In this document: positions 30,901-42,160 of the stretch, piece by piece
Layout of the letters: every line of letters begins with the position of its first letter
Position numbering within the stretch: position 1 is the first letter of the stretch
NCBI RefSeq assembly: GCF_024170005.1
Contig: NZ_JALJXJ010000006.1
Location: forward strand, 248,001-312,000
DNA: 64,000 nucleotides
Reading direction: 5' to 3'
From: Azospirillum lipoferum
GTDB lineage: Bacteria > Pseudomonadota > Alphaproteobacteria > Azospirillales > Azospirillaceae
The notes under the pieces: generated by a model
Database searches by the model: none
Seen by the model: the letters and a program-made list of their open reading frames with translations, nothing else
What the model was told of the DNA's origin: nothing
Position numbers and translations under genes: made by a program

Positions 30901-33900
30901 GGTCGTCGCCTTCATCGGCAGCGGGCGCGTCGTGCGCGTGGTCAACCACTTCACCGCACCCACCGACGGCCTGTCGCGCGGGCTGGACGCCATCACCTTC
31001 AGCGGCGGCCTCACGCTGGATGTCTTCGGCGACAACGTGATGTTCGGCCAACAGGGGATGGACGACTTCACCGTGCTGCCCGGCCAGGGCCGGCAATATA
31101 TCTTCCCTGGCGGCGGTACCGACCGGTTGAGCTTCGGCCCCGGCATCGACCCGGCGCTGGTGCGGATGGAGCGGGACGGCGTCAACCTGCACATCTTCAC
31201 CGACGACGGCAGCATCGATCTGGTGGCGGTCAACCATTTCGGACCCACGGGGGTGGCGGGCAGCGGCTCCGGCCTCGCCACCATCGCCTATGCCGACGGG
31301 CAGAGCTGGTCGGTCGCCGGCAACGGCATCCTGATCGGCAGCCGCGGCAACAACAGCTACAGCGTGGCGACCAACAGCGGCCCGGTGACGATCCACCCGG
31401 CCGGCGACGACAACCGGCTGGCCTTCACCGCCGGCATTCCGCCGGCCAACCTGCGGCTGGTGCGCGAACATGACGACCTGCGCATCCTGTCGGCCGACGG
31501 CACGGTCAACGTGCTGGTGATCAACCATTTCCAGAACCAGCTCGATCAGGTCACCTTCTCGTCCGGCGCGCCGTGGAACCTGGGGGCGGGCAATGTCTTC
31601 ATCGGCGGCGACGGGCCGTCGGTCTTCCGCTTCGACAGCATCTCCACCGACCTGATGGTGTTCCCCGGCAGCGGCGACATCGTGGGGATGCCCAGCGGCC
31701 TCGACTGGAAGGATGTGGTGCTGTCGCGCTCCGGCGGCGACCTGATCGTGCAGGTGCGCTCCACCGGGCGGCAGATCCGCATCGTCAACCATTTCTCCGC
31801 CAGCGACGGCACCAGCGGTCTGGCCGGGCTGACCTTCGCCGACGGCACGACGATGCCGCTGGGCGAGCTGGCGATGCTGGGCGGCGGCAGCGGCGATCTG
31901 CTGACCGAAACGGCGACCGACGACGTGATGCTGGGGCAGGACGGCGACGACCGGCTGAGCGGCGGAGCCGGCAATGACACGCTGATCGGCGGGACCGGCA
32001 ACGACACGCTGGACGGCGGGACCGGCAACGACGTCTACGTCTATCGGATCGGCGACGGGCGCGATTATATCATCGACAGCGCCGGTTTCGACCGGATCGA
32101 GTTCGGTCCCGGCATCGGCCGCGGCGACCTCTATTTCGCGCGCTTCGGCAACGACCTCCATATCCGCTTCCGCGGACGGCCGAGCGACGAGATCGTGGTG
32201 ACCGGCCGCTTCAACATGGCGGGCGACGGGACCAGCTTCGTGGAGCGGCTGGCCTTCGCCGACGGCAGCAGCTTCGACCTGACCCGCACCGACATCGCGC
32301 TGGAGACGGTGGCGACCGCGGCGGCGGAGTATCTGCAGGGCTACAATGTCGGGGACCGGATCGAGGGGACGGCCGGCAACGACACGATCCTCGGCTATGC
32401 CGGCAACGACACGCTGATCGGCGGCACCGGGTCGGATTCGATCGACGGCGGGACGGGCGACGACCTGATCGACGGGCGCGACGATCCCGGCACCGACGGC
32501 GCGAGCGACGTGATCCAGGGCCGCGACGGCGACGACACCGTCCTGGGCGGCGGCGGCTCCGATGTGATCCTCGGCGGCACCGGCGACGACAGCCTGTCGG
32601 GCGGTGGCGGCAACGACAGCATCGACGGCGAGGATGGCGACGACAGCATCGACGGCGGTGCCGGGGCCGATACCATCTATGGCCGGGCCGGCAACGACAC
32701 GCTGGCCGGTGGCGCCGGCAACGATACGCTCTACAGCGGGGTGGGCGACGACCTGATCCGCTACGGCGGCGGCAGCGACACCATCACCAACGAGGGCGGT
32801 TACGATGTCCTGGAGATGGGGCCGGACATCGCCCGCGCCGATGTCTATTTCGCGCGCTTCGGCAACGACCTCTATATCCGCTTCCGCAATTCGGCGGAAC
32901 AGATCGTCCTGACCGGCCGCTTCAGCGGGGCGGGCGACGGGGCCAGCTTCGTGCAGAAACTGCGCTTCGCCGACGGCACGGACTACGCCGTCACGGCGCA
33001 GGATCTGGCGCTGGAAACGGTGGCGACCGACGCCAGCGAGAAGCTGGAAGGCTACAATGTCGGCGACATCATCCGCGGGCAGGGCGGCAACGACACCATC
33101 TACGGCTATGCCGGCAACGACAGCCTGGACGGCGGGAGCGGCAACGACTTCCTCTATGCCGATGCCGGCGACGACAGCGTGGAGGGGGGCGACGGCGCTG
33201 ACGCGCTGTATGGCGATGCCGGCGCCGACACGCTGTCCGGCGGCACCGGCAATGACAGTCTCTATGGCGATGTGGGGGCCGATGTCCTGTCGGGCGGCGA
33301 CGGCAACGACTTCCTGTCGGGGGCGGCCGACAACGACATCCTCCATGGCGACGGCGGCGCCGACACGCTGGATGGCGGGGCCGGCGACGACCTGCTGGAG
33401 GGCGGCGACGGCGACGACCGCCTGCTGGCCGGCGACGGCGACGACACGCTGGATGGCGGCGGCGGCACCGACACCCTGTTCACCGGGGCCGGCAATGACA
33501 CCATCCGCTTCGACGGCGGACGGGAGACCATCACCAACGAGGCCGGTGCCGACACCCTGGTGATCGGCGGCGGGCTGACCAGGGCCGACCTGTATTACGC
33601 CCGCTTCGGCAACGACCTGTATCTGCGCTTCCGCAACCGCGGCGACGAGGTGGTGCTGACCGGCCGCTTCAACGGAGCGGGCGACGGAACGAGCTATGTC
33701 CAGACCGTGCTGTTCGCCAATGGCGAGCGGGCCGACCTGACCGATCCCGCCCTGGTGCTGGAGACGGTGGCGACGGATCTCAACGATTCCCTGGAGGGAT
33801 ACAACGTCAACGACACCATCAGCGGACTGGGGGGCAGCGACACCATCCGTGGCTATGGCGGCGACGACCTGCTGGACGGCGGGTCGGGCAACGATGTTCT

Positions 33901-36900
33901 GTTCGGCGGAGCCGGTGCGGACCGGCTGATCGGCGGCATCGGCGCCGACAGCCTGGAAGGCGGCGATGGCAACGACACGCTGGAAGGTGGTGACGACGCT
34001 GACCAGCTTGTCGGCGGTGCGGGCGACGACCTGATCCTTGGCGGCGTCGGCAATGATTCCCTGGATGGCGGCACCGGCAACGATAGCCTGTCCGGCGATG
34101 TCGGCGACGACAGCCTGAAAGGAGGCGACGGCGACGACAGCCTGCTGGGCGGCGCCGGCAACGACTATCTCCAGGGCGGCGACGGCGCCGACACGCTGGA
34201 AGGCGGGTCGGGCACCAACACCATCCTGACCGGGTTGGGCGACGACGTGATCCGCTATGACGGCGGACGCGACACCATCACCAACGAGGGCGGCAGCGAC
34301 GTTCTGGAGATCCGCACCGCATTGCGGCGGGAGGACCTCTATTTCGCCCGCTTCGGCAACGATCTGTATCTGCGCTTCCGCGGCGCGGCCGACGAGATCG
34401 TGCTGAAGAACCGCTTCAACGGCGCCGGCGACGGGGCGAGCTATGTCCAGACCCTGCTGTTCGCCGACGGACAGCGGGTGGACCTGACCGATCCGACGCT
34501 GACGCTGGAAACGCTGGCGACCGCGGCCTCGGAGACGCTCGAGGGCTACAATGTCGGCGACCTGATCCAGGGCGTTGACGGCAACGACGCCATTTACGGC
34601 TATGCCGGCAACGACACGCTGGATGGCGGGGCCGGCAACGATACGCTGTATGGCGGGGCGGGCGGCGATACGCTGATCGGAGGGGCCGGGGACGACCGGT
34701 TGAACGGCGACGATGGCGACGACCTGCTGCAAGGCGGTGCCGGCAACGACAGCCTGACCGGCGGCGCCGGAGACGACACCCTGATCGGCGGGCTGGGCGC
34801 CGACCAGTCTTACGGCGGCGCCGGCAACGACCTGATCGACAATCGGGACGACAGCGGCAGCGGTGCGTCGTTGAACGTCGCCTATGGCGAGGCGGGGAAC
34901 GACACCATCCTGGGCGGCGACGCGGGCGAGACCTTCTCCGGCGGCGACGGTGACGACCGGCTGGAAGGCAACGCCGGCAACGATTGGCTGGAAGGCAACA
35001 CCGGCAACGACAGCCTGCTGGGGGGCGCCGGTGACGATTATCTCCAGGGCGGCGACGGCGCCGACACGCTGGAAGGCGGGGCGGGCACCAACACCATCCT
35101 GACCGGGTTGGGCGACGACGTGATCCGCTATGACGGCGGACGCGACACCGTCACCAACGAGGGCGGCAGCGACGTTCTGGAAATCCGCACCGCATTGCGG
35201 CGGGAGGACCTCTATTTCGCCCGCTTCGGCAACGATCTGTATCTGCGCTTCCGCGGCGCGGCCGACGAGATCGTGCTGAAGAACCGTTTCAACGGCGCCG
35301 GCGACGGGGCGAGCTATGTCCAGACCCTGCTGTTCGCCGACGGGCAGCGGGTGGACCTGACCGATCCGACGCTGAAGCTGGAAACGCTGGCGACCGCGGC
35401 CTCGGAGACGCTGGAAGGCTACAATGTCGGCGACCTGATCCAGGGCGTCGATGGCAACGACGCCATTTACGGCTATGCCGGCAACGACACGCTGGATGGC
35501 GGGGCCGGCAACGACCAGCTCTATGGCGGAATCGGCAACGATACGCTGGTCGGAGGAACCGGGATCGACCGGCTGGAAGGTGGCGACGGGAACGATACGC
35601 TGGACGGCGGCGACGGGGACGACACGCTCTATGGCGATGCCGGCGACGACACGCTGATCGGTGGCGCCGGCAACAACACGCTCTATGGCGGAACCGGCAA
35701 CAACACGATCCGCTTCGATGGCGGCCAGGACATCGTCTACAACACCGGCGGCAACGACGTCATCGAACTGGACGAGTCCTTCGACAAGGCAAAGCTCTAT
35801 TTCTCCCGCTTCGGCAACGACCTCTATGTGCGCTTCACCGGACGGACGGACCAGATCATCGTCAAGGGCCGCTTCAACGGTTCCGGCGACGGTGCCGCCT
35901 ATGCCCAGACGCTGCGGTTCGCCGATGGATCGCTGGAAGATCTGACCCGCCAGGATCTGGTGATCCAGACGATCGGCGGTGCGGGAGGCGAGACGCTGGA
36001 GGGCTACAATGCCGGCGACACCATCGACGGGCAGGCCGGCAACGACACGATCTACGGCTATGGCGGCGACGATACGCTGACGGGCAGTGCCGACAACGAC
36101 GATTTGCGCGGCGGCACCGGCTCGGATCGCCTCGATGGCGGGGCTGGCAACGATTTCGTATATGGCGGTGCCGGAGACGACAGCGTTTCCGGCGGAAGCG
36201 GTGAGGATCGTCTTTTCGGTGACGAGGTTTCGACAACGGGTAATGAAGCCATAAAAATCCGTATCCGTGTGCAGTCAATTGATTTGCTTAATCCTCTCCT
36301 GCGGGTGTGGCTGGACAATACCGTCGTTGGGGAGGTAATCGTCTCTGCGGTTGGTGTCTCTAATCATATAGACTACCATCAGTGGCAGGATGTCATTTTC
36401 ACTGTCCGCGACCGCGATTATGCCGGGGTGCTTCGGCTGGAGACCGTTGCCACATTCAATTATTCCGGCTTGAATCTGATCGGAGTGATTGTATCCGGTG
36501 CTGAAGTCAATGGAATACCGGTTCCGGGTGCTGGTGTACCGTACCTGTACGCTGGCGGGACGGCTGTTCCCTTTGGACAATCGCACAGCTTCGGTCTTTC
36601 GACGGTCCTGCCGCCCCCGTCCGCCAACGAACCCACCGGCAACGACAGCGTGGCGGGCGGCGACGGCAATGATGCGCTCAGCGGCGGCCAGGGCAACGAC
36701 AGCCTGTCGGGCGACAGCGGCAACGACACCATTCTGGGCGGTGCCGGCAACGACACCATCCTGGGTGGTGCCGGGTCCGACGAGATGCATGGCGGTGCCG
36801 GCGACGACCTGATCGACAACCGTGACGATCCCAATGCCGCCGGCATCAACGACGCGTCCTATGGCGGCAGCGGCAACGACACCCTCTATGGCGGCGGCGG

Positions 36901-39900
36901 GGTCGATGTCGTCTATGGCGGCACCGGGAACGACCTGATCGATGGCGGCGGCGGCACCGACTATCTCTATGGCGAGGACGGCGCCGACTCCGTCCTCGGC
37001 GGCGCCGGGGCCGACTATCTCTATGGACAGGCCGGCAACGACACGCTGGATGGCGGCGCCGGCAATGACGCCATCGACGGCGGGGCCGGCGACGACCTGA
37101 TCCGCTTCACCTCCGGTGACGGCGTGGACAGCATCGGCGGCGGCGGCGGCAACGATGTGCTGGAACTGGGGGCGGGCCTGGCGCGGGAGCAGATGTATCT
37201 CTCGCGTATCGGCACCGACCTGCACCTGATCTTCCGCGACACCGGCGACCGCATCGTCCTGGCCGGCCGTTTCAGCGGCGAAGGCGACGGTGCCAACTTC
37301 GTGCAGACCGTGACCTTTGCCGATGGAAGCCGTGTCGATCTCTCGGCCCAGACCATTGTGATGGAAACCCACGGGCAGGCGACGGCGGAGACCCTGTATG
37401 GCTACAAGGACGACGACAGCATCGATGGCGGCGGCGGCAACGACACCCTCTATGGCTATGCCGGCGATGACCTGCTGACCGGCGGGGACGGCAACGATGC
37501 GCTGTATGGCGGGACCGGCGACGACACGCTGTCGGGCGATGCCGGGGCCGATTACTTCGAAGGCGGCGACGGCGCCGACAGCCTGTCCGGCGGTGCCGAC
37601 AATGACACGCTGTATGGCGGCGGCGGCAACGACACGCTGTCGGGTGGCGCCGGCGCCAATTCCATCGATGGCGGTGCCGGCAACGACCGCATCCTCTACG
37701 AAGGCGGCGCCGATACCGTGGTCGGCGGCGGCGGCAACGACGAGCTGGTCTTCGGCGAGGGCTACAGCCAGGCCGGCCTGCGGTTCGAGCGCTTCGGCGC
37801 AGACCTGCATCTGGTCTTCGACGATCTCGGCAAGCGGATCGTCGTCGCCAACCGCTTCAACGGCAATGGCGAGGGCGCCAACTACGTGCAGACCCTGCGC
37901 TTCGCCGACGATACCACGCTGGATCTGTCCCGGACCGATCTGGCGATCGCCACCCGCGACAGCAATGTCGGGCATGTGCTGGAAGGCTACAATGCCGGCG
38001 ACGTGATCCGCGGCAATGGCGGCACCGACGCCATCTATGGCTATGGCGGCAACGACACGCTGTATGGCGGGGCCGGAGCCGATGCCCTCTATGGCGGTGA
38101 CGGCAACGATCTGATCGACAGCCGGGACGAGACGGCCAGCGGCGACGTTGCCTATGGCGAAGCGGGCGACGACACGCTCTATGGCGGCGCCGTCAACGAT
38201 GCGCTCTATGGCGGGGCCGGCGACGACCTGATCGAGGGCAATGCCGGCAACGATTCCATCGAAGGCAATGCCGGCAGGGACAGCCTGTCCGGCGGGGCCG
38301 GTGTCGACAGCCTGCTCGGTGGGGCTGACGACGACAGCCTGGATGGCGGCGATGGCAACGATTACCTGAACGGCGAGGCCGGCGACGACAGTCTGCTGGG
38401 CGGTGCCGGAGCCGACACCCTGTATGGCGGCGCCGGCGCGGACATGCTGTCGGGCGGCGACGATGCCGATACGCTCTATGGCGAGGATGGCGACGACACG
38501 CTGGCCGGCGGGGCCGGCGCCAACTGGATCGTCACCGGGGCCGGCGACGACCTCGTGCTCTATCAGGGCGGAGCCGATACCGTGGTCGGCGGCGGCGGCA
38601 ACGACAGGCTGTCCTTCGGCGACGGCTACAGCCGCGACGACCTGCGGTTCGAACGCTACGGCAACGATCTGCATGTCCGTTTCAACGGCAAGCCCGACCG
38701 GATCGTCATCGCCAACCGCTTCAGCGGTGCCGGCAACGGCGCCAATTACCTGCAAACACTGCTGTTCGCCGATGGGAGCACCGTCGACCTGACCAACCCC
38801 GGTCTGGTGATCGACACCCGGGACGATGCCGCCGCCCACACGCTGGAAGGCTATGCCGCATCGGATACCATCCACGGTGGCGGCGGCAACGACGCCATCT
38901 ACGGCTATGGCGGTGACGACAGCCTTTATGGCGGGGCGGGGAGCGATCTGGTCCGCGGCGGCGCCGGCAACGACCTGATCGACAGCAGCGACGACGACGC
39001 CAGCCATGACTCGCTCTATGGCGAGGATGGCGACGACACCGTGTCGGGTGGCGGCGGCGAGGACGCCCTGTATGGCGATGCCGGCAACGACCGGATCGAG
39101 GGGCTGGGCGGCCGTGACTATATGGAGGGCGGCAGCGGCGACGACACGATGGACGGAGGTGCCGGCGACGACACCCTGTTCGGCGGCGACGGTGCCGACA
39201 GCCTCGATGGCGGAGCCGACAACGACGTCCTGAAGGGCGATGCCGGTGCCGACGAACTGTCGGGCGGACTGGGCAATGACACGCTCTATGGCGGGGCCGA
39301 CGGCGACCGCCTGTCGGGCGGCGACGGCAACGACATCCTGTATGGCGATGCCGGCAACGACACCCTGATGGGCGGTGCGGGCGACGATGCCATCGACGGC
39401 GGCGCCGGCGACGATCTGGTGATCTATGACGGCGGCCGGGACACCGTCCTGGGCGGCGGCGGCAACGACATGCTGCTGTTCGGCGAGGGGTTCGAGGCCG
39501 ATCAGCTCTATTTCGCCCGTTTCGACAACAATCTGGTGCTGCGTTTCCGCAACCGGCCGGAACAGGTGGTGATCTCCGACCGCTTCAAGGATGGGGGCGA
39601 CGGCAGCAACTATCTCCAGACCGTCCGCTTCCAGGACGGGACGGAGGTGCTGTTGTCGAATCCGGCCCTGCGGCTGGAGACGGTCGGCGGCGATGGCGGC
39701 GAGGCTCTGCTCGGCTATGCCAACGGCGATCTGATCGATGGGCGGGGCGGCAACGACCTGCTGGCCGGCTATGGCGGCGACGATACGCTGGTCGGCGGCA
39801 CCGGCCGTGACGAGTTGCATGGCGGCGACGGCAACGACCTGCTGGACAGCCGGGCCGATCTCGCCGGCTCCGGCGACTATGACGTCGCCTATGGCGAGGG

Positions 39901-41749
39901 GGGCAACGACACCCTGCTGGGCGGCGGCGGCAACGACAGCCTGTCGGGCGGCGACGGCGACGACAGCCTCGACGGCGGCGGGGGCAACGACATGCTCTCC
40001 GGCGGTGCCGGCGACGACCGGCTTGCCGGCGGCGACGGCGGCGATACGCTGGTGGGCGGCATCGGACGGGACACGCTGATGGGCGGCGACGCCAACGACA
40101 CCCTGTCGGGTGAGGACGGCGACGACAGCCTCGACGGCGGCGACAGCAACGACGTGCTTGCCGGTGGTGCCGACGACGACCGGCTTTCCGGCGGTGCCGG
40201 TGCCGACACGCTGGTGGGCGGCACCGGGCGGGATGTGCTGGAAGGCGGCGACGGCAACGACAGCCTGATCGGCGATGCGGGGTCGGGAAGCGGCACCTAC
40301 ATGTTCGAGACGATGACGACGGTGTTCAGCGGTGCCTTCTCCGTCACCTGGACCTCGCAGGACTATGTTCCCCGCCTGACCGGTGATGTGAACGGCGACG
40401 GCCGGGCGGACATCGTCGGCTTCTCCAGCACCTCGGTTCAAATCGCCCTCGGACAGGCGGACGGTAGCTTCGGACCCGTGAAGGTCGCCTACAACGGGGA
40501 GTTCACGCCGACCTATGGCGGCTGGACCAGTCAGAACGTCAATCCCCGGCAACTGGCCGACGTCAATGGCGACGGCCGGATGGATATCGTCGGTTTCGCA
40601 AGCGGCGTGGTGCGGGTGGCCCTGGGCCAGGCGGACGGAACCTTCGCGTCCGCACAGACGGCGCTGAGCGGGAATCTGACCTCCGGTACGACCTGGACCA
40701 ACATGGGGCAGTATCCCCGCCTGACCGGCGACGTGAACGGCGACGGCATGGCCGACATCGTCGGTTTCTCCAGCTCCTCCGTGGTCATCGCCCTTGGACA
40801 GGCGGACGGAACCTTCGGGACTGTGAAGGTCGCTTACAATGGCAACTTCACAACCGGCTACGGTGGTTGGTCCAACGAAAATGACTATCCGCGCCTTCTT
40901 GGCGATGTTGATGGCGATGGCATGGCCGACATCGTCGGCTTTGGTTCCTCCCAGGTCTACGTTGCCCGTGGCCGGGCCGACGGCACCTTCGGCCCGATCA
41001 TCACCGCCTACAGTGATAATTTCACAAAAGGTTCGGGAGGCTGGACGACCCAGGACCAATATCCCCGTGAACTGGCCGATGTGAATGGCGATGGCCGGAT
41101 GGACATCGTCGGCTTCGCCACCAATGGGACCTACGTGTCTTACGGCCAGGCGGACGGCACCTTCAGCCGGTTGCGTCTGGCCAGCAGCGACTATGGCTAT
41201 AACGGCTGGAGCAACTACAACACCTACCCACGGCAGGTCGCCGATGTCGACGGCGACGGACGTGCCGACATCGTCGGCTTCGCCTCCAACAGTGTCGTGG
41301 TGTCCAGGTCGGTGGTCAACGACGACACCTTGAGCGGCGGGGCGGGGGACGACACGCTGGCCGGCGGGCTGGGCGACGACGTGTACCGCTTCGGACGCGG
41401 GGACGGGCGGGACCGCATCGTCGAGAATGACAGCGACGTCGGCAACGACCGGCTGGTGTTCGAGTCCGGCATCGATGCCCACCAGCTCTGGTTCAGCAAA
41501 TCAGGCAGCGATCTGGAGGTGCAGGTGGTCGGCACGGCCGACAAGGTGACCATCGCCGGCTGGTACAGCGGTGACGAGCACCATATGGACAGTATCGAAA
41601 CCGCCGATGGCACCGTGCTGCTGGATTCCATGGTGGACGGGCTGGTCCAGGCCATGGCGGGGTTCGCCCCGCCAACGGCTGGGACGATGAGCATCGACCC
41701 CGATCTTTATCCGTCCGTCGAGCACGCCATTACCGCCGCATGGCGGTAA
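21983..41749 (+). CDS. Giant multidomain RTX protein (6588 residues), type I secretion substrate
   Basis: One uninterrupted frame from ATG 21983 (GGAG ~10 bases upstream) to TAA 41749. Layout by residue, approximate:
- 1-240: GGxGxDxUx RTX nonapeptides.
- 316-510: two cadherin/VCBS-like domains ([19 protein letters not shown], then [13 protein letters not shown]).
- 540-830: RTX.
- 835-1770: twelve 78-residue DxADYSAS units.
- 1775-3300: RTX-free NHF repeats.
- 3305-4750 and 4876-6105: RTX with ten HCBP-like modules ([14 protein letters not shown]).
- 4750-4875: low-GC CBM-like insert.
- 6107-6435: FG-GAP/VCBS repeats.
- 6445-6588: final RTX/HCBP and export region.
Very rich in Gly and Asp, with few Lys. 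No protease, lipase or acylated-toxin domain, no LapG-type retention module and no signal peptide were seen. An adhesin, matrix or surface-layer role is inferred. Confidence 0.92.
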   Translation: MTSTVTTDGDDLLNGDWRADTLSGGAGNDTLSGGDGNDWLDGGDGDDRLDGGTGDNSLSGGAGNDTLLGGSNNDTLDGGAGNDVISAGTGNDLIAGGDGADSIDGGENDDTIDGGGGNDTILGGGGRDVVAAGDGDDLVTDGNNVWSDDRFDGGAGNDTLDGSFGSDTLIGGTGNDRLTVGNDYTGDVLDGGEGDDTLIGGMGADRLADGTGADLVQAGGGDDLLDHVLSDQMGADTLDGGAGYDRLRVALTAGQVTAAVAADLVALADFIRSHGDDGRSFTGQAIRLAASNWNALEVTVDGRAVAVGDLAGMAVAAPNRAPVVSDRSLSGTEDTPLAGSVGAVDPDGDPLSYGIGAGPAHGRLVLGDDGSFIYTPDADYAGGDSFRIDVSDGRGGVSSQTVTLALAAVNDAPGAVALDGVAVADHAAAGTIVGTAHAQDPDGDVLAYSLTDDAGGRFVIDAATGVLSVATGADLDYLRAPAHAVTVRVTDAAGLSTDRVFHIGITAARNDGAADVEGRSPADEQAQEAGEARTGGNESSGNDAISGDWRAETLDGGAGNDTLGSGGGGGTLLGGAGDDVLNGDWGEDSLLGGSGGDTLRGGSQSDRLFGGSGDDLLDGGSEDDTLDGGTGNDSLFGGSGADLLQGGMGDDLLDGGTDANTLYGGSGNDTLLGGDVSDTLDGGSGNDVISGGTGTDSIRGGAGDDRIDGGENDDTIEGGSGNDTILGGGGRDVVTAGDGDDLVTDGEGVWSDDRFDGGAGNDTLDGGLGSDTLFGGTGNDRLAVGGDYNGDYLDGGDGDDTLVGGLGADTLLGGAGNDVLKGGGGNNVLIGGDGIDIADYSAESDAISIDLQTGEVRHGGWMADHVSGIETILAGGGADTLAGDGGDNSLAGGAGADSLSGGAGDDLLDGGSGADRLDGGAGIDTATYAASGAGVTVDLAAGTGSGGDAEGDVLSGIENLTGSAHDDRLSGDAGANLLDGGAGDDLLVGADGADTLVGGDGTDTADYSASGGGVSIDLAAGTGLGGDAEGDRLSGVENLTGSAHDDRLTGDGGANVLDGGAGDDTLAGGGGADTLTGGAGSDTADYSASAGGVSIDLTAGTAAGGDAEGDVLTDIENLTGSDQDDRLVGDANANLLDGRGGNDTLIGLGGADTLIGGDGIDLADYSASADGVSVDLSSGIGTGGDAEGDRLSGIENLTGSASNDRLTGDAGANVLDGSGGDDTLAGLDGADTLVGGDGIDLADYSASAAGVAVDLSSGAGLGGDAEGDVLSGIENLTGSAHDDTLTGDGGANLLDGGAGDDLLAGGAGVDTLIGGDGTDTADYAASAGSVTVDLAAGTGLGGDAEGDLLSGIENVSGSAHDDRLSGDDGANRLDGDAGDDWLSGGSGADTLIGGDGTDSADYAASAGGVEVNLSSGTGAGGDAEGDVLSGIENLSGSDHDDRLTGDANANRLDGRGGNDTLAGLGGADTLIGGDGIDTAEYLASSAAVTVSLASGTGSGGDAQGDRLTGIENLTGSAFGDRLTGDGGANVLDGAGGNDTLVGGAGADTLIGGAGSDTADYSASGAAVTVDLSAGTGLGGTAEGDVLIGVENLIGSSRADLLTGDGQDNTLRGGAGADTLSGGDGSDTADYTGSAAGVTVSLADGTAAGGDAAGDVLSGIENLTGSAADDRLTGDGGANRLRGGGGNDTLIGGTGADSLSGGAGIDTADYSASDAAVSVDLAAGTGRGGHAEGDRLDGVENLIGTGLADSLTGDGAANYLDGRGGADSLSGGAGDDTLRVLDDGFAGLDGGSGFDTLRFEGERLVVTGADAGGVHGIEMIDLTHPGRQTLILNEQGILADTGGAPLYVTGDRGDLVTFKESGWRRGGSETVGSVLYNLYSRGTTTVHVQDGVRMFGDLVVTGTGGDDVLTAPSGAGHVVVFGEGGNDTVRLGSGFRHEIAHLVRIDDDLHILFDAQGGPAGEDGYARDRVTIMGHFAANGAAGAGDGSVRQIQFADGVVWPVWGGDLLLGSTGDDTVAIEPGFASHSLHADAGVNVIRFGADVTADELRLSRKGDDLEIRIAGTDRSLLLFNHFSAEALAGAGNGGVEAIELADGTRWRVRGNDIRIGSGGDDSMVFGLDGGQTILYGSAGADSIAFALNVDPDRMRLTREGDDLRLSYEGTGASWLIRQHFDGNPDGYRTIRFGDGTEWALDNTRLIAGTAADERVEVGAGLGERVLATGGGRDGLVLAAGIVPSQVALRRDGDKLVIQIGNADDRVVVLNHFNGTGAGNGVLPSLTFADGTVWPLDAGAGFRIGGDTGDVFAFKPGDGAVTLFAGKGVDTLNLGSAIGADKLEFARVGDDLIISVKGSTDKVTALNHFATGWGASLLENVYAGGRFWNLSDPALLIGGAGDDSYTLTVGGGARSILPGSGNDQIVIGPGIDKASVTMQRVGDDLVIGLRTLPDKLTVLNHFSGGASGGVHTLRFIDGDTWNIWGASILVGTSATDTFTAEPGIGHVSLFPGGGSDRLRLGTGFDSLDTLVRRVGDDLEIVMRDGSDSVKVLNHFLGNEARDIAFADGKVWTVGGPNARIGTDGADRFVLSPGSGATVVYGGGGQGGDRIEVAPGIDPSTVRLTRIGNDLRVTAGTDSMTIVNQFATGGVVTIPQIIFPNGVIWPIAGTNVFISGGGAETIPAGATYIYPGASGQHLSIDADPGKTRIVRVGNDLHLTIVGQPNEMIVVNHFAMNGIGDLVFNNGTTWNIQGGKVLIGGTGHDEFVIQRGMGDVIVYPDSIGDDTLRFVDTVDGSKIRVARVGDNLRITIDGTADALTIVNHFAGTPMESLKRPDGSVLPLTGDGLLIGGQGGTVFLVGETSGSKTIYAEGGDRVVFGDIDSTEVRMIRTGSDLQVFIDRTQQVVTVLNYFGGVGQLEFADGRTFDLSSPYTLIGGGGGDRFTIGKTGPASQIIHAGGGGSQIVFGPDVSPGDVTLRQDGVDLVVAFIGSGRVVRVVNHFTAPTDGLSRGLDAITFSGGLTLDVFGDNVMFGQQGMDDFTVLPGQGRQYIFPGGGTDRLSFGPGIDPALVRMERDGVNLHIFTDDGSIDLVAVNHFGPTGVAGSGSGLATIAYADGQSWSVAGNGILIGSRGNNSYSVATNSGPVTIHPAGDDNRLAFTAGIPPANLRLVREHDDLRILSADGTVNVLVINHFQNQLDQVTFSSGAPWNLGAGNVFIGGDGPSVFRFDSISTDLMVFPGSGDIVGMPSGLDWKDVVLSRSGGDLIVQVRSTGRQIRIVNHFSASDGTSGLAGLTFADGTTMPLGELAMLGGGSGDLLTETATDDVMLGQDGDDRLSGGAGNDTLIGGTGNDTLDGGTGNDVYVYRIGDGRDYIIDSAGFDRIEFGPGIGRGDLYFARFGNDLHIRFRGRPSDEIVVTGRFNMAGDGTSFVERLAFADGSSFDLTRTDIALETVATAAAEYLQGYNVGDRIEGTAGNDTILGYAGNDTLIGGTGSDSIDGGTGDDLIDGRDDPGTDGASDVIQGRDGDDTVLGGGGSDVILGGTGDDSLSGGGGNDSIDGEDGDDSIDGGAGADTIYGRAGNDTLAGGAGNDTLYSGVGDDLIRYGGGSDTITNEGGYDVLEMGPDIARADVYFARFGNDLYIRFRNSAEQIVLTGRFSGAGDGASFVQKLRFADGTDYAVTAQDLALETVATDASEKLEGYNVGDIIRGQGGNDTIYGYAGNDSLDGGSGNDFLYADAGDDSVEGGDGADALYGDAGADTLSGGTGNDSLYGDVGADVLSGGDGNDFLSGAADNDILHGDGGADTLDGGAGDDLLEGGDGDDRLLAGDGDDTLDGGGGTDTLFTGAGNDTIRFDGGRETITNEAGADTLVIGGGLTRADLYYARFGNDLYLRFRNRGDEVVLTGRFNGAGDGTSYVQTVLFANGERADLTDPALVLETVATDLNDSLEGYNVNDTISGLGGSDTIRGYGGDDLLDGGSGNDVLFGGAGADRLIGGIGADSLEGGDGNDTLEGGDDADQLVGGAGDDLILGGVGNDSLDGGTGNDSLSGDVGDDSLKGGDGDDSLLGGAGNDYLQGGDGADTLEGGSGTNTILTGLGDDVIRYDGGRDTITNEGGSDVLEIRTALRREDLYFARFGNDLYLRFRGAADEIVLKNRFNGAGDGASYVQTLLFADGQRVDLTDPTLTLETLATAASETLEGYNVGDLIQGVDGNDAIYGYAGNDTLDGGAGNDTLYGGAGGDTLIGGAGDDRLNGDDGDDLLQGGAGNDSLTGGAGDDTLIGGLGADQSYGGAGNDLIDNRDDSGSGASLNVAYGEAGNDTILGGDAGETFSGGDGDDRLEGNAGNDWLEGNTGNDSLLGGAGDDYLQGGDGADTLEGGAGTNTILTGLGDDVIRYDGGRDTVTNEGGSDVLEIRTALRREDLYFARFGNDLYLRFRGAADEIVLKNRFNGAGDGASYVQTLLFADGQRVDLTDPTLKLETLATAASETLEGYNVGDLIQGVDGNDAIYGYAGNDTLDGGAGNDQLYGGIGNDTLVGGTGIDRLEGGDGNDTLDGGDGDDTLYGDAGDDTLIGGAGNNTLYGGTGNNTIRFDGGQDIVYNTGGNDVIELDESFDKAKLYFSRFGNDLYVRFTGRTDQIIVKGRFNGSGDGAAYAQTLRFADGSLEDLTRQDLVIQTIGGAGGETLEGYNAGDTIDGQAGNDTIYGYGGDDTLTGSADNDDLRGGTGSDRLDGGAGNDFVYGGAGDDSVSGGSGEDRLFGDEVSTTGNEAIKIRIRVQSIDLLNPLLRVWLDNTVVGEVIVSAVGVSNHIDYHQWQDVIFTVRDRDYAGVLRLETVATFNYSGLNLIGVIVSGAEVNGIPVPGAGVPYLYAGGTAVPFGQSHSFGLSTVLPPPSANEPTGNDSVAGGDGNDALSGGQGNDSLSGDSGNDTILGGAGNDTILGGAGSDEMHGGAGDDLIDNRDDPNAAGINDASYGGSGNDTLYGGGGVDVVYGGTGNDLIDGGGGTDYLYGEDGADSVLGGAGADYLYGQAGNDTLDGGAGNDAIDGGAGDDLIRFTSGDGVDSIGGGGGNDVLELGAGLAREQMYLSRIGTDLHLIFRDTGDRIVLAGRFSGEGDGANFVQTVTFADGSRVDLSAQTIVMETHGQATAETLYGYKDDDSIDGGGGNDTLYGYAGDDLLTGGDGNDALYGGTGDDTLSGDAGADYFEGGDGADSLSGGADNDTLYGGGGNDTLSGGAGANSIDGGAGNDRILYEGGADTVVGGGGNDELVFGEGYSQAGLRFERFGADLHLVFDDLGKRIVVANRFNGNGEGANYVQTLRFADDTTLDLSRTDLAIATRDSNVGHVLEGYNAGDVIRGNGGTDAIYGYGGNDTLYGGAGADALYGGDGNDLIDSRDETASGDVAYGEAGDDTLYGGAVNDALYGGAGDDLIEGNAGNDSIEGNAGRDSLSGGAGVDSLLGGADDDSLDGGDGNDYLNGEAGDDSLLGGAGADTLYGGAGADMLSGGDDADTLYGEDGDDTLAGGAGANWIVTGAGDDLVLYQGGADTVVGGGGNDRLSFGDGYSRDDLRFERYGNDLHVRFNGKPDRIVIANRFSGAGNGANYLQTLLFADGSTVDLTNPGLVIDTRDDAAAHTLEGYAASDTIHGGGGNDAIYGYGGDDSLYGGAGSDLVRGGAGNDLIDSSDDDASHDSLYGEDGDDTVSGGGGEDALYGDAGNDRIEGLGGRDYMEGGSGDDTMDGGAGDDTLFGGDGADSLDGGADNDVLKGDAGADELSGGLGNDTLYGGADGDRLSGGDGNDILYGDAGNDTLMGGAGDDAIDGGAGDDLVIYDGGRDTVLGGGGNDMLLFGEGFEADQLYFARFDNNLVLRFRNRPEQVVISDRFKDGGDGSNYLQTVRFQDGTEVLLSNPALRLETVGGDGGEALLGYANGDLIDGRGGNDLLAGYGGDDTLVGGTGRDELHGGDGNDLLDSRADLAGSGDYDVAYGEGGNDTLLGGGGNDSLSGGDGDDSLDGGGGNDMLSGGAGDDRLAGGDGGDTLVGGIGRDTLMGGDANDTLSGEDGDDSLDGGDSNDVLAGGADDDRLSGGAGADTLVGGTGRDVLEGGDGNDSLIGDAGSGSGTYMFETMTTVFSGAFSVTWTSQDYVPRLTGDVNGDGRADIVGFSSTSVQIALGQADGSFGPVKVAYNGEFTPTYGGWTSQNVNPRQLADVNGDGRMDIVGFASGVVRVALGQADGTFASAQTALSGNLTSGTTWTNMGQYPRLTGDVNGDGMADIVGFSSSSVVIALGQADGTFGTVKVAYNGNFTTGYGGWSNENDYPRLLGDVDGDGMADIVGFGSSQVYVARGRADGTFGPIITAYSDNFTKGSGGWTTQDQYPRELADVNGDGRMDIVGFATNGTYVSYGQADGTFSRLRLASSDYGYNGWSNYNTYPRQVADVDGDGRADIVGFASNSVVVSRSVVNDDTLSGGAGDDTLAGGLGDDVYRFGRGDGRDRIVENDSDVGNDRLVFESGIDAHQLWFSKSGSDLEVQVVGTADKVTIAGWYSGDEHHMDSIETADGTVLLDSMVDGLVQAMAGFAPPTAGTMSIDPDLYPSVEHAITAAWR
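24485..27292 (+). repeat. Twelve tandem ~78-residue repeats (DxADYSAS family) in the giant RTX protein
   Basis: Twelve units, the first divergent and the others about 234 bases long. Each runs as [20 protein letters not shown], [18 protein letters not shown], then two or three RTX nonapeptides. Residue conservation is very high, while the DNA differs at many third positions. This is a known composite RTX unit; the copy number is high. Confidence 0.85.
27880..31880 (+). repeat. Fifteen ~93-residue RTX-free repeats with an NHF core
   Basis: Around fifteen units, each with a pattern like RxGDDLxI, then a hydrophobic run ending LNHF (variants GHF, QHF, NQF, NYF), then LxFADGTxWxL and IGG. The first HF is near 27899 and the last near 31788, so the mean period is about 278 bases. 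Related to the HCBP-related domain found beside RTX repeats, but here strung together with almost no GGxGxD motifs for over 4 kb. Confidence 0.75.
34136..34641 (+). repeat. 506-bp near-identical internal duplication, copy 1
   Basis: Matches 35009-35514 at an offset of exactly 873 bases (291 codons), with only scattered third-position differences and one coding change (ACG to AAG, Thr to Lys). Encodes RTX repeats, one HCBP-like module and the EGYNVGD linker. Indicates recent in-frame duplication or gene conversion. Confidence 0.85.
35009..35514 (+). repeat. 506-bp near-identical internal duplication, copy 2
   Basis: Second copy of the block at 34136-34641. The sequence between the copies includes a unit unique to this interval ([20 protein letters not shown]), so the duplicated segment was longer or has since diverged. 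Confidence 0.85.
40301..41287 (+). repeat. Six FG-GAP/VCBS-type repeats near the C-terminus of the RTX protein
   Basis: Six units of about 57 residues, each with [19 protein letters not shown] (Ca-binding DxNxDGxxD), then a short strand, [11 protein letters not shown] and a W(T/S)xxxxYPR lead into the next. The pattern resembles beta-propeller lectins and VCBS repeats of secreted proteins. A tryptophan is conserved before almost every blade. Confidence 0.8.
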
Positions 41750-41751
41750 TG
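41728..41751 (+). terminator. Perfect hairpin spanning the stop codon of the giant RTX gene
   Basis: CATTACCGCC at 41728-41737 pairs perfectly with GGCGGTAATG at 41742-41751 around a 4-base loop. The TAA stop (41747-41749) lies in the 3' arm. No U tract follows. It may protect the 3' end or end transcription with Rho. Confidence 0.5.
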
Positions 41752-42160
41752 GGGGATTGACCAGGACAGTGGGAATGGGCATGCCCCTTGGACCGATCCG
41801 TCACCGACCGGCACGGGGCTTTGCTCATTTCATACGATGACCGGCATGGACAACCCACATGACAGCCAAGCGCAGAGTTTGGTCGAACGGGCGCTCTTGA
41901 CCAACCAAGCCGGCGTCCTGGGACGCGTTCTCGGACGTCGATGCCTTCGTCGAGGAGATGCTGGTCGAATTGACCGTCATGGCGGCGGATGGTACGCGAC
42001 CGTCCCGTCCCTTTTCTCCGTCATTGGGCCGGATCGAGAAATTTGGCTCAGGCTCTCATTGCATTCACAGGAAAGACGCGTTCATGCGCCCCGCTCGTCG
42101 GCCTGTTCAGTCCGGGAAGACCGGCCGAGAACCTTCCTCAGCCTCGACCACCAATGTCCG
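41750..42160. other. Gap between the giant RTX gene and the 378-residue gene
   Basis: A 411-base stretch at the convergent 3' ends of the two genes. It holds the stop-codon hairpin, a GGGCATGCCC palindrome near 41774, and partly overlapping short frames from 41837 onward, of which none is recognised. The frames look like fragments of a decayed gene, but this is weak. Confidence 0.5.

Noticed and set aside
26432-34732. A minus-strand frame of 2766 codons
   Set aside because: Same cause; its apparent HAV/GVV repeats are the reverse reading of RTX and NHF units.
24485-41400. CRISPR-like or satellite arrays
   Set aside because: The periodic repeats are coding, in frame and of variable sequence; there are no unique spacers of constant length and no cas genes.
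36275-41482. A minus-strand frame of 1735 codons
   Set aside because: Same cause; it crosses the domain borders of the plus-strand protein without any structure of its own.
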